Shown here: positions 26,562 through 36,026 of the stretch, piece after piece
Numbering within the stretch: position 1 is the first letter of the stretch
Layout of the letters: every line of letters begins with the position of its first letter
Source: Chitinophagaceae bacterium
GTDB lineage: Bacteria; Bacteroidota; Bacteroidia; Chitinophagales; Chitinophagaceae
Assembly: GCA_023229465.1 (NCBI GenBank)
Contig: JALNZE010000009.1
Coordinates: 73,224-137,223 of the forward strand
Length of the DNA: 64,000 bases
Direction: 5' to 3'
The notes under the pieces: generated by a model
Seen by the model: only the letters and a program-made list of their open reading frames with translations
Databases searched by the model: none
What the model was told of the DNA's origin: nothing
Translations under genes and position numbers: made by a program

Positions 26562-27455
26562 ATGTTAAATGTAAAAGTTGGATTGGTACAGATGACTTGT
26601 ACCTCCGTTCCGGAAGAGAATTTTTCAAAAGCCATACTCAAAATCAGGGAACTGGCTTTAAAAGGTGCCCGGATTATCTGTTTGCAGGAATTATTTACAT
26701 CCCTGTACTTCTGTGATACGGAAGACTATGCGCATTTTAAGCTGGCAGAATCTATTCCGGGCCCTTCAACCCACATATTAAGTGACCTGTCTGCTGAATT
26801 GAGCGTGGTGATTATTGCATCCTTATTTGAAAAAAGAACACAGGGTATTTATCATAATACAACAGCCGTAATTGATGCAGACGGCGCCTATTTAGGCAAA
26901 TACCGGAAAATGCATATCCCTGATGATCCTGCTTTTTATGAAAAATTTTATTTTACCCCAGGTGATCTTGGTTACAAAGTTTTTAAAACCAAATATGCCA
27001 ACCTCGGTGTATTAATCTGTTGGGATCAATGGTATCCGGAAGCAGCCCGCATTACTGCTTTGATGGGTGCGGAAATTATATTTTATCCAACAGCCATTGG
27101 CTGGGCCACCTCACAGGATGAAGTTACCAATACGGAACAATACAATGCCTGGCAAACCATTCAGCGCAGTCATGCGATAGCCAATGGCGTACATGTGGTT
27201 AGTGTAAACAGGGTTGGACTTGAGCAGAATGGCGCTATGAAGTTCTGGGGGGGATCATTTGTGAGTAACCCATTCGGAACCATCCTATATAAAGCCTCAC
27301 ATGATATGGAAGAATTAGCCGTAATTGATATAGATACCGCGAAAACCGATAGCTACCGTACGCACTGGCCTTTTTTAAGAGATCGCAGAATTGATTCTTA
27401 TCAACCTATTACCAAACGTTTTATTGACGAAGAAGAATCAATGCAAAACAGCTAA
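26562..27455 (+). CDS. aguB: N-carbamoylputrescine amidase
   Basis: 297 aa, nitrilase superfamily with the triad Glu43 (CLQELF), Lys116 (GKYRKMHIP) and Cys153 (VLICWDQWYPEAAR). The substrate-side segment HIPDDPAFYEKFYFTPGD is typical of the plant and bacterial N-carbamoylputrescine amidases. It yields putrescine, CO2 and ammonia from N-carbamoylputrescine. Placed 20 bases before aguA, which makes its substrate. Confidence 0.95.
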   Translation: MLNVKVGLVQMTCTSVPEENFSKAILKIRELALKGARIICLQELFTSLYFCDTEDYAHFKLAESIPGPSTHILSDLSAELSVVIIASLFEKRTQGIYHNTTAVIDADGAYLGKYRKMHIPDDPAFYEKFYFTPGDLGYKVFKTKYANLGVLICWDQWYPEAARITALMGAEIIFYPTAIGWATSQDEVTNTEQYNAWQTIQRSHAIANGVHVVSVNRVGLEQNGAMKFWGGSFVSNPFGTILYKASHDMEELAVIDIDTAKTDSYRTHWPFLRDRRIDSYQPITKRFIDEEESMQNS

Positions 27456-27475
27456 GATTCCCCGAAATACCTAAA

Positions 27476-28516
27476 ATGAAAACACCCAAAGAATACGGAT
27501 ACTATTTTCCGGCTGAATTTGCACCGCATGAAGCTACCTGGTTAAGCTGGCCGCATAAGGAAGCCAGTTGGCCCGGAAAAATGGATGCTATTTATCCTTC
27601 CTATTGCCAATTCATTAAATATCTTACCCTGAGTGAAAAAGTGCGCATCAATGTATCAAATGATGCGATGAAAATAGTTGCTATCCGGCATTTGAAAAAA
27701 GCGGGCATTGCTTTAGATATGGTTGAATTTTTTATGCATCCTACCAACGATGCCTGGTGCCGTGATCATGGTCCTGCTTTTTTAATAAACCCTGCCGCTA
27801 AAATTAAAAAAGTAATCGTAGACTGGAATTACAATGCATGGGGCAATAAATATCCTCCCTTTGATCTTGATGATGTGATACCTACTTTAATTGGTAACCA
27901 TTTTTCCATACCGGTATATAACCCGGGCATAGTGATGGAAGGGGGATCAGTTGAATTTAACGGGAAGGGGAGTTTACTCAGTTCCACTGCCTGTTTACTA
28001 AACCCTAACAGAAACCCCGCCCTTAGTGTAAGCCAGGTAGAAAATTATTTATACGATTATTATGGGGTAGAACAGGTATTATGGGTTAATGAGGGTATTG
28101 TAGGGGATGATACAGACGGTCATATAGATGACACCGTTCGTTTCGTAAATGAGGATACCGTTATTACGGTGATTGAAGAAAATATGCAGGATGCTAATTA
28201 TGCCTTACTGCAATCGAATCTGAAACAATTAAAAGCCATGCGCTTGCTGAATGGCAAACAACTGAACATTATTGAGTTGCCAATGCCGGATGAAATTATC
28301 TATGAAAACCAGCGCCTGCCGGCTTCTTATGCAAATTTTTATATCAGTAACGGGCATGTGATCGTTCCCACTTTTCGTAGCCCTAAAGATGAAAAAGCAA
28401 TACAGGTTATTGCCGCTTGTTTTCCAGGAAGAGAAGTAGTGGGCATCGACTCAACTGATATTATCTGGGGACTAGGCAGCTTTCATTGCCTGAGTCAGCA
28501 GGAACCAAGTGTGTAA
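27476..28516 (+). CDS. aguA: Agmatine deiminase
   Basis: 346 aa, pentein fold (PPADI family). Start region GYYFPAEFAPHEATWLSWPH, NDAWCRDHGPAF (Asp loop), MEGGSVEFNG, GDDTDGHIDDTVRFV (His/Asp) and the C-terminal nucleophile Cys338 in GSFHCLSQQEP. It converts agmatine to N-carbamoylputrescine, which AguB next door cleaves. Third pentein-fold enzyme in the window. Confidence 0.97.
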   Translation: MKTPKEYGYYFPAEFAPHEATWLSWPHKEASWPGKMDAIYPSYCQFIKYLTLSEKVRINVSNDAMKIVAIRHLKKAGIALDMVEFFMHPTNDAWCRDHGPAFLINPAAKIKKVIVDWNYNAWGNKYPPFDLDDVIPTLIGNHFSIPVYNPGIVMEGGSVEFNGKGSLLSSTACLLNPNRNPALSVSQVENYLYDYYGVEQVLWVNEGIVGDDTDGHIDDTVRFVNEDTVITVIEENMQDANYALLQSNLKQLKAMRLLNGKQLNIIELPMPDEIIYENQRLPASYANFYISNGHVIVPTFRSPKDEKAIQVIAACFPGREVVGIDSTDIIWGLGSFHCLSQQEPSV

Positions 28517-28587
28517 AAAAGTCAAATTTTAGTCACCCATATTTTCAGATTGTATGGGAATCAGTATAAAAAGAAATGTACGAATGA

Positions 28588-29190
28588 TTATACAATAACT
28601 AAAGCCTGCCTGGGAATAATAAAATTGATTAATTCATCTAAGGGGATGTCTGCACGTGTACAGGCATCCATAATATCTTCCCTGGATACATTCGCGGCAA
28701 AAGATTTTTCTTTCAACCTTTTCTTAACGCCTTTCAGGTCCATTCCATCATAACCACCCGGGCGCATTAATGAATAGGCATGAATTAATCCCGACAATTC
28801 ATCAAAGGCATACAACATCTTATCCATCGCATTTACCGGTTCTACCCCAAAATGCAAGTGGCCATGTGAAGCGATGGCATGGATAATGTCCGGATCTATT
28901 TTTCTTTGTTCCAACTCTTCAATAATTTTACTGCAATGCAGTTCTGGCCATTGATCCCAGTCGGCATCGTGCAGCAAGCCGGCCATTTCCCATTTCCATT
29001 GGCCATCCTCATCCAGTAGCTCCTTTTCGGCGGCCCAGCATTTCATTAAATGGGCCACCTGTTGCATATGTATTCTTAGTTTCGGATTCAGCACCCATTG
29101 ATGAAAAAGCGCATTGGCCTCTTCACGTGATAACAGGTTGCCTTTATTTACCGGATCGCCGAATATTGTTCTTCCCAGGTGAAGTGACAT
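28588..29190 (-). CDS. HD-domain hydrolase
   Basis: 200 aa from MSLHLGR; the longer in-frame start at 29271 would overlap the upstream CoA-transferase gene and adds a non-family peptide. HD motif: His41 (RIHMQQVAHLMK), then His74-Asp75 in GLLHDADWDQ, and a distal His in AIASHGHLHFG. HD proteins of this short type are metal-dependent phosphohydrolases, often on nucleotides; the substrate is unknown. It lies 55 bases downstream of the CoA-transferase. Confidence 0.8.
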   Translation of the reverse strand: MSLHLGRTIFGDPVNKGNLLSREEANALFHQWVLNPKLRIHMQQVAHLMKCWAAEKELLDEDGQWKWEMAGLLHDADWDQWPELHCSKIIEELEQRKIDPDIIHAIASHGHLHFGVEPVNAMDKMLYAFDELSGLIHAYSLMRPGGYDGMDLKGVKKRLKEKSFAANVSREDIMDACTRADIPLDELINFIIPRQALVIV

Positions 29191-29245
29191 TTGTTTTTTC
29201 TTTATTTCAAAGATAGGGGGCTGGTGGTAATCATCTGCAACAAAC

Positions 29246-30535
29246 CTATAAAAACTGTTTGAACCTTTCAAAACAGGCTTTAGTTAGTAATTCCCTGTCA
29301 TCCGGATGTGCGATATCAATCAGTGATTTAGCACGTTGCCGAAGATTTTTGCCATAGAGATAGGCAATTCCATATTCAGTTACCACATAATGGATATGAC
29401 CTCTTGTGGTTACAACACCCGCGAAATCTTTTAAACAGGGCACAATACGGGGAACGCCTCTATGCGTTCTGCTGGTGAGCGCGATAATGGGTTTGCCGCC
29501 TTCACTAAGTGCCGCGCCACGCATAAAGTCCATCTGACCCCCGATACCACTATATTGTATAGAGCCGATACTGTCTGAACAGACCTGGCCCGTAAGGTCT
29601 ACTTCAATCGCACTGTTAATGGCCACCATATTGGGGTTTCTGCGTATTACATGCGGGTCATTTACATAATCAATATCAAGGAAGGCAATGGCAGGATTAT
29701 CATCTACATAATCATATAAACGCCTGGTGCCAATGGCAAAGCCGGTAACTGCTTTATTCGGATGAATCCGTTTTTTCCGGTTATTGATTACCCCTTTTTC
29801 AAAAAGATCGATAACGCCATCGCTAAGCATTTCAGTATGTATTCCAATGTCTTTATGACTTGTCAGCGCTTTCAATACCGCATCCGGAATGGTACCAATA
29901 CCCATCTGTAACGTACTCCCATCTTCAATCATTCCGGCAATATATTTTCCAATGGCCAGTTCCGTTTCGGTGGTATTCTCACCATAATTCACTTCGGGCA
30001 GTTCTTCTTCCTGGTATACCATATGTGTGAAACGGGATACATGGATCAATCCATCGCCATGTGTACGTGGCACCCTGGGATTTACCTGTGCAATTACCCG
30101 GGTAGCAGTATGCACGGCAGAACGGGCTATGTCAACAGAGGTACCTAATGAACAATAGCCATGTGAATCTGGTGGTGATACCTGCACAATTGCCACATCA
30201 ATAGGAAGAATTTTTTTATTGAACAGGTCCGGAATATCACTGAGGAAAACAGGAATATAATCTGCACGGCCATTGTTTACAGCTTCACGTACGGGAGCTG
30301 AAACAAACATACAGTTAATATGAAAACTTTCCTGGTATTGCGGTTTTTGAACTTCAAGATCGCCCAGTACACTAATGAATACGAGTTCTACATGACGGAG
30401 CCTGGGTGCCTGCTCTGCCAGTTTTCGCATAAGGTAAAGTGGGGTACAGGCGCTGCCATGGATAAATAATCGCTGATTGCTTTGAATAATACTGAGTGCC
30501 TCTTCGGCTGTTGTATATATTGAATGAGAAGCCAT
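29246..30535 (-). CDS. Acetyl-CoA hydrolase/transferase family CoA-transferase (4-hydroxybutyrate type)
   Basis: 429 aa, class I CoA-transferase with two fused halves. LQMGIGTIPDAVLKAL is the first glycine-rich half, IHTEMLSDGVIDLFEKG contains the catalytic Glu-type segment, and GIGGQMDFMRGAALSEGGKP plus HYVVTEYGIAYLYGKNLRQR are the second-half signatures. The family moves CoA between acetyl-CoA and carboxylates such as 4-hydroxybutyrate, butyrate or succinate; the acid used here is not known. No 4-hydroxybutyryl-CoA dehydratase is nearby. Confidence 0.9.
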   Translation of the reverse strand: MASHSIYTTAEEALSIIQSNQRLFIHGSACTPLYLMRKLAEQAPRLRHVELVFISVLGDLEVQKPQYQESFHINCMFVSAPVREAVNNGRADYIPVFLSDIPDLFNKKILPIDVAIVQVSPPDSHGYCSLGTSVDIARSAVHTATRVIAQVNPRVPRTHGDGLIHVSRFTHMVYQEEELPEVNYGENTTETELAIGKYIAGMIEDGSTLQMGIGTIPDAVLKALTSHKDIGIHTEMLSDGVIDLFEKGVINNRKKRIHPNKAVTGFAIGTRRLYDYVDDNPAIAFLDIDYVNDPHVIRRNPNMVAINSAIEVDLTGQVCSDSIGSIQYSGIGGQMDFMRGAALSEGGKPIIALTSRTHRGVPRIVPCLKDFAGVVTTRGHIHYVVTEYGIAYLYGKNLRQRAKSLIDIAHPDDRELLTKACFERFKQFL

Positions 30536-30632
30536 GGTATAGATTTAGTGCAAAAATCAGGGTATTTCAAATTCTAAAAAATGATTTTTGTAAGGTTTTT
30601 TCCTGATAAATATACTATTTGGACTAAACCGG

Positions 30633-33575
30633 TCAGAGCCATTTATTGATGATAACAGCAATAGATGCGCTGATAAAAGGTTTTGTAACAAAATCATCCA
30701 TACCCATTTGAAAACATAACTCTTTCTCTTCATTTTGTGTGGCCGCAGTTAAAGCTATGATGGGGGTTCTTGTATTTTTTTCAAGCTTTCTAATCTCTAC
30801 GGTTGCTTCTTGCCCATTCATTTCCGGCATTTGAATATCCATAAAAATGATATCCGGTTGATGTTGGATGTAGCACGCTACCGCTTCTTTTCCATTAACG
30901 GCCTCAATAATATCCGCGTTTGGAAGTACCTCACTTACTATTTTCTTGATAAGAAGTATATTCAATTCATTGTCATCCACTACTAACACTTTACACTTTT
31001 CTGTCCGTAATGCAGTGTAATGCTGGTGTATGGTCTCCTGAATTTTACCGTACCTGATCAGATGACTGACTTTTGCCAGGGTTTCAAAAAAATCTTTGAT
31101 TTTAATGGGTTTTACTAACTGTTGTGAAACGGCTAAAGCCTGGCAGGCTTGATTCAAATGCTCATCTTCAGCAGAGCTATGTAATAAAATAATGGGCATT
31201 GCCGATTCATCTAATTTCAATTCTTCCCGTATAAGCCTGATCGTTTCAATCCCATCCATTTCAGGCATATGATAATCCATCAGGATGATATCATATTTAT
31301 TATTCTGTTCGAGTAATTCTAAAGCCCTTTTACCACTCTCTGCCTCGTCACTCCCGATATCTTTTAGTAAAAGCATGTCTTTTATCAGCAGTCTGTTATT
31401 GGCATTATCATCAACAATCAACATTTTTTTAAACTGATTAAAATCTGTACTCGCTTCCGGTTCTCCATCCAATGTTTGAACCTGCAGGTCAAAAAAGAAA
31501 GTACTTCCCATACCCGGGGCGCTTTGAAGTTGTAACTTACTGCCCATCAGCCCTAATAATTGTTTAGAAATGCTTAAACCCAAACCGGTACCTCCGTATT
31601 TACGGTTAGTAGAGGCATCTTCCTGAGAAAAAGCCTCAAATATTTTTTGCTTGTTTTCAGGGTTTATGCCAATACCGGTATCTCTTACGGAAAAACGAAT
31701 GATACGCTTATTTTCCGAGGACTGGCTAATCGTTTCAATTTTTAGCTCTATTTCACCTGCAGGCGTAAACTTAACCGCGTTTCCCATCAGGTTAATCAAT
31801 ATCTGTCGTATTCTGCTTGAGTCAATCCAAATAAACCTGGGTAACCCCAATTCAATATTTAACAGTAATTCCAGGTTTTTCTTAAATGCCTGGTAACAGA
31901 TAACATCCGATACCTGGTAGCTTAAATCCAGTATATCTGTTTTATGAATATCGATTTCGAGTTTGCCGGCTTCGATCTTTGAAAAATCCAGAATTTCATT
32001 AATAATGTCTAACAGGGAATTAGCGGATTGAAAAACCGCTGTATTGTATTGTTGCTGTGTAGTATCCAGTTTAGTTTTCATCATCAGGTCAGAAAATCCA
32101 ATGACACTGTTTAATGGGGTCCTGATTTCATGACTCATATTTGCCAGGAACTCTGATTTGGCTTTACTGGCAGCTTCGGCTTTTCCTTTTGCTTGCAGGT
32201 AATTCTCTTCCAGCAATTTTTGTTCGGAGATATCGCGTATAATGGCAATCCAATGTTTGTAACGTCCATTACTATCTTTTATGGGAAAATAAGCGAAACT
32301 CGACCAGAATTCCTGGCCATTTTTCTTGTAACTGATTATTTCTGTTTTGCAGGATTCGAATCTTTGCATATTCTCACGAACCATTTGAATTTCTTTACTG
32401 CCTGTTTTCACGCCCTGCAAAATAGAAGGAGATTTGCCCATTAATTCATTCATTGAGTAGCCTGTAATCCTGCAGCAGGCATCATTCACAAAGATGAATT
32501 TGTAATGCATAGGGTCAGTATCATCAATCTTTATAATGCTCACGCCATCTGTTGCATTCATGATTACCGATTCCAATAACTTTAACCAGGCTTCTTCTTT
32601 TTTCCTTTCCGTAATCTCTTTTCCTATGCCAACCAACCCTATAATTTCTCCATTAGCATCTTTTAACGGTACTTTTGAATTGAGCATCCAATGCTCTTCC
32701 TTAAAATTATCAATAAAGTAGTTTTCCTGATTTAACAGGGATAAACCGGTCTCCAAAACACGGGAATCATCCGCAAAAGAGCCATCCGCTATTTCAGATG
32801 GATATATATCATAATCAGTCTTGCCTAACGCCTCATTTTCTGATGTCAGCCCCATATACTTTATATCGATGGGGTTTGCGATAATTTTTTGGTGCTTATT
32901 ATTTTTTACATACACAGCATCCGGCAGGTTATCAATCAAAGCCCTAAGCAGGTTACGTTCAAATTTGATAGCATCTTCGGCTTTTTTCAACGCCGAAAAA
33001 TCTCTGATGATAGCTAATGTTCCGGTAAATTCTCCATCCTCAAACTGGGGGGTAGCCGTAACATACACATTTTTTGTTTCCCCATTTTTTAACTGAATTT
33101 CTGTTGTATAGCTATCAGATTCACCGTTTTTCCGTAGTTCTGTTTTTTGCCGGATCATGTCATAATTCTCTCCAAGGAAAAAGTTATCAAGACCTACTCC
33201 GGTAAGTTCCCCTTTTTTTACCCCAAATAATTGTTCAGCGGCTGAATTGGCAAAGATAAATTTTTCAGATGCATCACTTATCACAACACCTTCACCCATA
33301 TTTTCAATCAAGGTAAAATACCTGGCTTCTTTTTTATTCCTGTCGGCAATACTTTCCTGTAAGGGTTTAAAAATGAAAACATAAATAACCGGGAAGATAA
33401 AAATGGAAAGCAACGAAGAATCCAGGATAGCTTCTATCCATATTGATAGGGCAGGCATATAGCTTAGCGTCAACATGATAATGGCCTCACTAACAAAAAT
33501 TGACACCACCAGCAGCAGAAAAATTGATAACTCCTTATTTTTAAACATATCCAATCTTTTCTTCGGTATTTTCAT
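30633..33575 (-). CDS. Membrane-anchored hybrid sensor histidine kinase with three PAS and two receiver domains
   Basis: 980 aa from MKIPKKRLD. An in-frame ATG at 33710 would run back over the proA stop and adds 45 polar residues; the shorter start is preferred but not certain. Two membrane helices (about 16-38 and 50-70), then three PAS/PAC units (about 82-200, 205-325, 335-455; e.g. LIENMGEGVVISD, LVGIGKEITERKKEE and HWIAIIRDISEQK), HisKA with SHEIRTPLNSVIGF (phosphoacceptor His), HATPase with N box NLMGNAVKFTP and G boxes DTGIGI and GGTGLGLSI, then REC1 (MLIVDDNANNRLL, Asp in DIILMDYHMPEMDG) and REC2 (VLVVDDNELNILL, Asp in DIIFMDIQMPEMNG). No HPt or DNA-binding domain; the partner must be elsewhere. 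Confidence 0.93.
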   Translation of the reverse strand: MKIPKKRLDMFKNKELSIFLLLVVSIFVSEAIIMLTLSYMPALSIWIEAILDSSLLSIFIFPVIYVFIFKPLQESIADRNKKEARYFTLIENMGEGVVISDASEKFIFANSAAEQLFGVKKGELTGVGLDNFFLGENYDMIRQKTELRKNGESDSYTTEIQLKNGETKNVYVTATPQFEDGEFTGTLAIIRDFSALKKAEDAIKFERNLLRALIDNLPDAVYVKNNKHQKIIANPIDIKYMGLTSENEALGKTDYDIYPSEIADGSFADDSRVLETGLSLLNQENYFIDNFKEEHWMLNSKVPLKDANGEIIGLVGIGKEITERKKEEAWLKLLESVIMNATDGVSIIKIDDTDPMHYKFIFVNDACCRITGYSMNELMGKSPSILQGVKTGSKEIQMVRENMQRFESCKTEIISYKKNGQEFWSSFAYFPIKDSNGRYKHWIAIIRDISEQKLLEENYLQAKGKAEAASKAKSEFLANMSHEIRTPLNSVIGFSDLMMKTKLDTTQQQYNTAVFQSANSLLDIINEILDFSKIEAGKLEIDIHKTDILDLSYQVSDVICYQAFKKNLELLLNIELGLPRFIWIDSSRIRQILINLMGNAVKFTPAGEIELKIETISQSSENKRIIRFSVRDTGIGINPENKQKIFEAFSQEDASTNRKYGGTGLGLSISKQLLGLMGSKLQLQSAPGMGSTFFFDLQVQTLDGEPEASTDFNQFKKMLIVDDNANNRLLIKDMLLLKDIGSDEAESGKRALELLEQNNKYDIILMDYHMPEMDGIETIRLIREELKLDESAMPIILLHSSAEDEHLNQACQALAVSQQLVKPIKIKDFFETLAKVSHLIRYGKIQETIHQHYTALRTEKCKVLVVDDNELNILLIKKIVSEVLPNADIIEAVNGKEAVACYIQHQPDIIFMDIQMPEMNGQEATVEIRKLEKNTRTPIIALTAATQNEEKELCFQMGMDDFVTKPFISASIAVIINKWL

Positions 33576-33673
33576 ATGGTTAAAGTTATTATTTTTTTGC
33601 CACTCTGAATGATTGGGCGAATTCGCCTGATAAACAGCCTGGTTGGAGATTATTTGCACCCCCAGTTCATTTT

Positions 33674-34918
33674 CTACTTGCGAATCTGCCCATTCCCCTT
33701 TATTACCCATTTTTCAGTAACTAATTTCTCCAGCGCAAATGGGCCCCTTGCATGTAATTTTTGGGTAGAAATGCCCATTTCGGCTCCCAAACCAAATGCT
33801 TCCCCGTCTGTAAAACGTGTGGAGGCATTCACATAAACCGCCGCCGCATCAACCTGCCGGAGAAAAAGGTCCGCTTGCTTTTTATTTTCCGAAATAATCG
33901 CTTCAGAATGTTTGGTAGAATACCCGCGTATATGCATTAATGCCCTATCCATATTCTTAACTATTTTAACGGCACAGGTTAAACTGAGAAATTCTCTTCC
34001 GAAATCCGCGGCAGTTGCTTTTTGTAAATAAGGATATCCCTGCAATAAGCTGTATGCTTTCTTTTCTGCCAGTAGTAACACTTTATGCCTGGCAAATAAT
34101 GGCTGTAGCCGCTTAAGAAAAGCAGCCGCGATAGCTTCATCAACCAATAGTGTATCCATGGCATTACAAACAGAGGGCCTGGATACTTTCGCGTTCACCA
34201 CTATCGAAAGGGCTTTTGCCATAGCTGCCTGTTTTTCAACATAAACATGACATACGCCGGCGCCTGTTTCAATAACAGGTACCAGGCTATTTTTTCTTAC
34301 ATATTGTATCAGGCTATCAGATCCACGGGGTATTAGTACATCAATATATTTTGTGGCGCTGAAAAGTTCCTGTACGGTTTCCCGGTTGGATGGAAGCAGG
34401 GTAACGCAGTTAGGGTTCAATCCCTGTTCCTTCATTATTTTCCTGATCAGAGCCACAGACGCCTTATTGGTATGGTCAGCATCACTGCTGCCTTTTAGAA
34501 TACAGGCGTTCTGACTTCTCAGGCATAGCGCGGCAATATCAAAAGTTACGTTGGGCCTGGATTCATAAATAACACCTACCACCCCCAATGGAACGGCCCA
34601 CTTTTCTAAACCTAAACCGTTGGGTAAAGTTCTGCTTTCCAATAGCCGTCCGGATGGATTGGGTAAGCGGCTGATGTTTCGGATACTGACAACAATTTGA
34701 TGGATACGTTCCTCATTCAGTAGCAGACGATCATTCTTAGGATTATTTGGATCCTGCCTGGCCATGTCTTTACGGTTAGCCAGCAAAATAGACGAAGCAT
34801 TCGCTTCGATACCTATTGCAATGGCCTTCAACAATTTTTTTAGCCGGCTATCTTTCTGGTTCCGCAGCGATAGGGCAGCTTCATACGTTTTAAAAACCTG
34901 GTTTTCTACTTTGTTCAT
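33674..34918 (-). CDS. proA: Gamma-glutamyl phosphate reductase
   Basis: 414 aa. Aldehyde-dehydrogenase-like fold with VGVIYESRPNVTFDIAALCL split by the usual gap, NACILKGSSDADHTNK, the region of the catalytic cysteine SRPSVCNAMDTLLVDE, and the C-terminal FTDGEAFGLGAEMGISTQ. It reduces glutamate 5-phosphate to the semialdehyde with NADPH. It follows proB by 17 bases; proC is not in the window. Confidence 0.97.
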   Translation of the reverse strand: MNKVENQVFKTYEAALSLRNQKDSRLKKLLKAIAIGIEANASSILLANRKDMARQDPNNPKNDRLLLNEERIHQIVVSIRNISRLPNPSGRLLESRTLPNGLGLEKWAVPLGVVGVIYESRPNVTFDIAALCLRSQNACILKGSSDADHTNKASVALIRKIMKEQGLNPNCVTLLPSNRETVQELFSATKYIDVLIPRGSDSLIQYVRKNSLVPVIETGAGVCHVYVEKQAAMAKALSIVVNAKVSRPSVCNAMDTLLVDEAIAAAFLKRLQPLFARHKVLLLAEKKAYSLLQGYPYLQKATAADFGREFLSLTCAVKIVKNMDRALMHIRGYSTKHSEAIISENKKQADLFLRQVDAAAVYVNASTRFTDGEAFGLGAEMGISTQKLHARGPFALEKLVTEKWVIKGNGQIRK

Positions 34919-34935
34919 GATAAGTTATACAGCGG

Positions 34936-35970
34936 TTAGAATAGCACAATATTGTCTGCATGTGCAGCAATTACATTTTTGGTTGATATATTTTCGATGA
35001 TAGCTGATGCCGGCAATTTTACCTGTGCCACCCCAATGATTTCATTTTCTTCATTCATTAATTGTACAATCTCGTTAATGGTAAACCGGCCCTGTACTTT
35101 TTTAATGCCAATGGTTAGTAAGCTTTTTCGTTGATTCAATGCTTTTGCGGCCCCTTTGTCAACCATAATGGTTCCAAGGGTAATGGAACCACTGGCCAGC
35201 CATTTCTGCTTGGCTTTCAGGTTCGAAGGCTGGGGCAGAAAGGTAGTTCCAGCTTTACCATCCAAAGCTGTTTTAAAGGGGGAAATTGCTTTTAATCCGC
35301 AAATAATCACTTTAATACCCAATGATACCGCAAGCCTGGTAAATGTGAGTTTCGAAAGCATTCCACCTAATCCCAGGCTGCTTTTATCTGCATGCACATA
35401 GGCCATCACCGTACTGTCAATTTTATCAATTACAGGAATGATCTCTTTCTTATCGTTCATAAATCCACCTACTGATGTGCAGATAAATAAAGTTTCTGCT
35501 TCAAATGCGATAGCCAGTAAGGTGGCCAGCTCATCGTTATCAGAAAATTTAAGTTCTACATTACTAACCAGGTCATTTTCATTCACAATGGGCAGTATGC
35601 CATTATCCCAGAAGGTCTGGAACGTTTCTTTCAATTGCAGGAACTGCAACCGGTTAGAAAAATGATGACGCTCACAAAGTGCCTGTGCAACAGGTATCTG
35701 AAAGTAGGCAAAATATTGCTGGTATAAGCGGATTAACAAGGGATTGCCAATGGCTGCCGCCGCTTTACGTTCAGTTAAGCTTCCTTTATACTGATGAATA
35801 TATGATTTACCACTGCTCACAGCGCCGCTGGAAACCAATACCACCTTGTATTTAACAGAAAGGTCCGCTATTTCGGCTGCCACTTTTTTGATAATGGTAC
35901 GGCTGATCCGCCCATCCTTACCAGCAATAACAGCCGACCCTAATTTGATAATAATAACCCGCTTATGCAT
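34936..35970 (-). CDS. proB: Glutamate 5-kinase
   Basis: 344 aa with an amino-acid-kinase domain (about 1-235) and a C-terminal PUA domain. Seen: IIKLGSAVI (phosphate loop), VSSGAVSSGK, NENDLVS, FSDNDELATLLAI and GLGGMLSKLTFTRLAVS, then the PUA part AKALNQRKSLLTIGIKKVQG. The nucleotide and glutamate loops agree with ProB. It starts proline synthesis from glutamate. First gene of a proB-proA unit. Confidence 0.96.
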   Translation of the reverse strand: MHKRVIIIKLGSAVIAGKDGRISRTIIKKVAAEIADLSVKYKVVLVSSGAVSSGKSYIHQYKGSLTERKAAAAIGNPLLIRLYQQYFAYFQIPVAQALCERHHFSNRLQFLQLKETFQTFWDNGILPIVNENDLVSNVELKFSDNDELATLLAIAFEAETLFICTSVGGFMNDKKEIIPVIDKIDSTVMAYVHADKSSLGLGGMLSKLTFTRLAVSLGIKVIICGLKAISPFKTALDGKAGTTFLPQPSNLKAKQKWLASGSITLGTIMVDKGAAKALNQRKSLLTIGIKKVQGRFTINEIVQLMNEENEIIGVAQVKLPASAIIENISTKNVIAAHADNIVLF

Positions 35971-36026
35971 AGCACAAAAATAAGCGCTTATCCTATATCA
36001 GGCAGGCATATTAGCAGTTGGCCATT

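Noticed and set aside
28538..28557. CCCATA/TATGGG hairpin between aguA and the HD gene as terminator
   Set aside because: Short AT-rich stem with no T-run; too weak to call.
33576..33710. Longer sensor-kinase start at 33710
   Set aside because: It overlaps the end of proA and adds a polar segment without signal-peptide or domain character before the first membrane helix.
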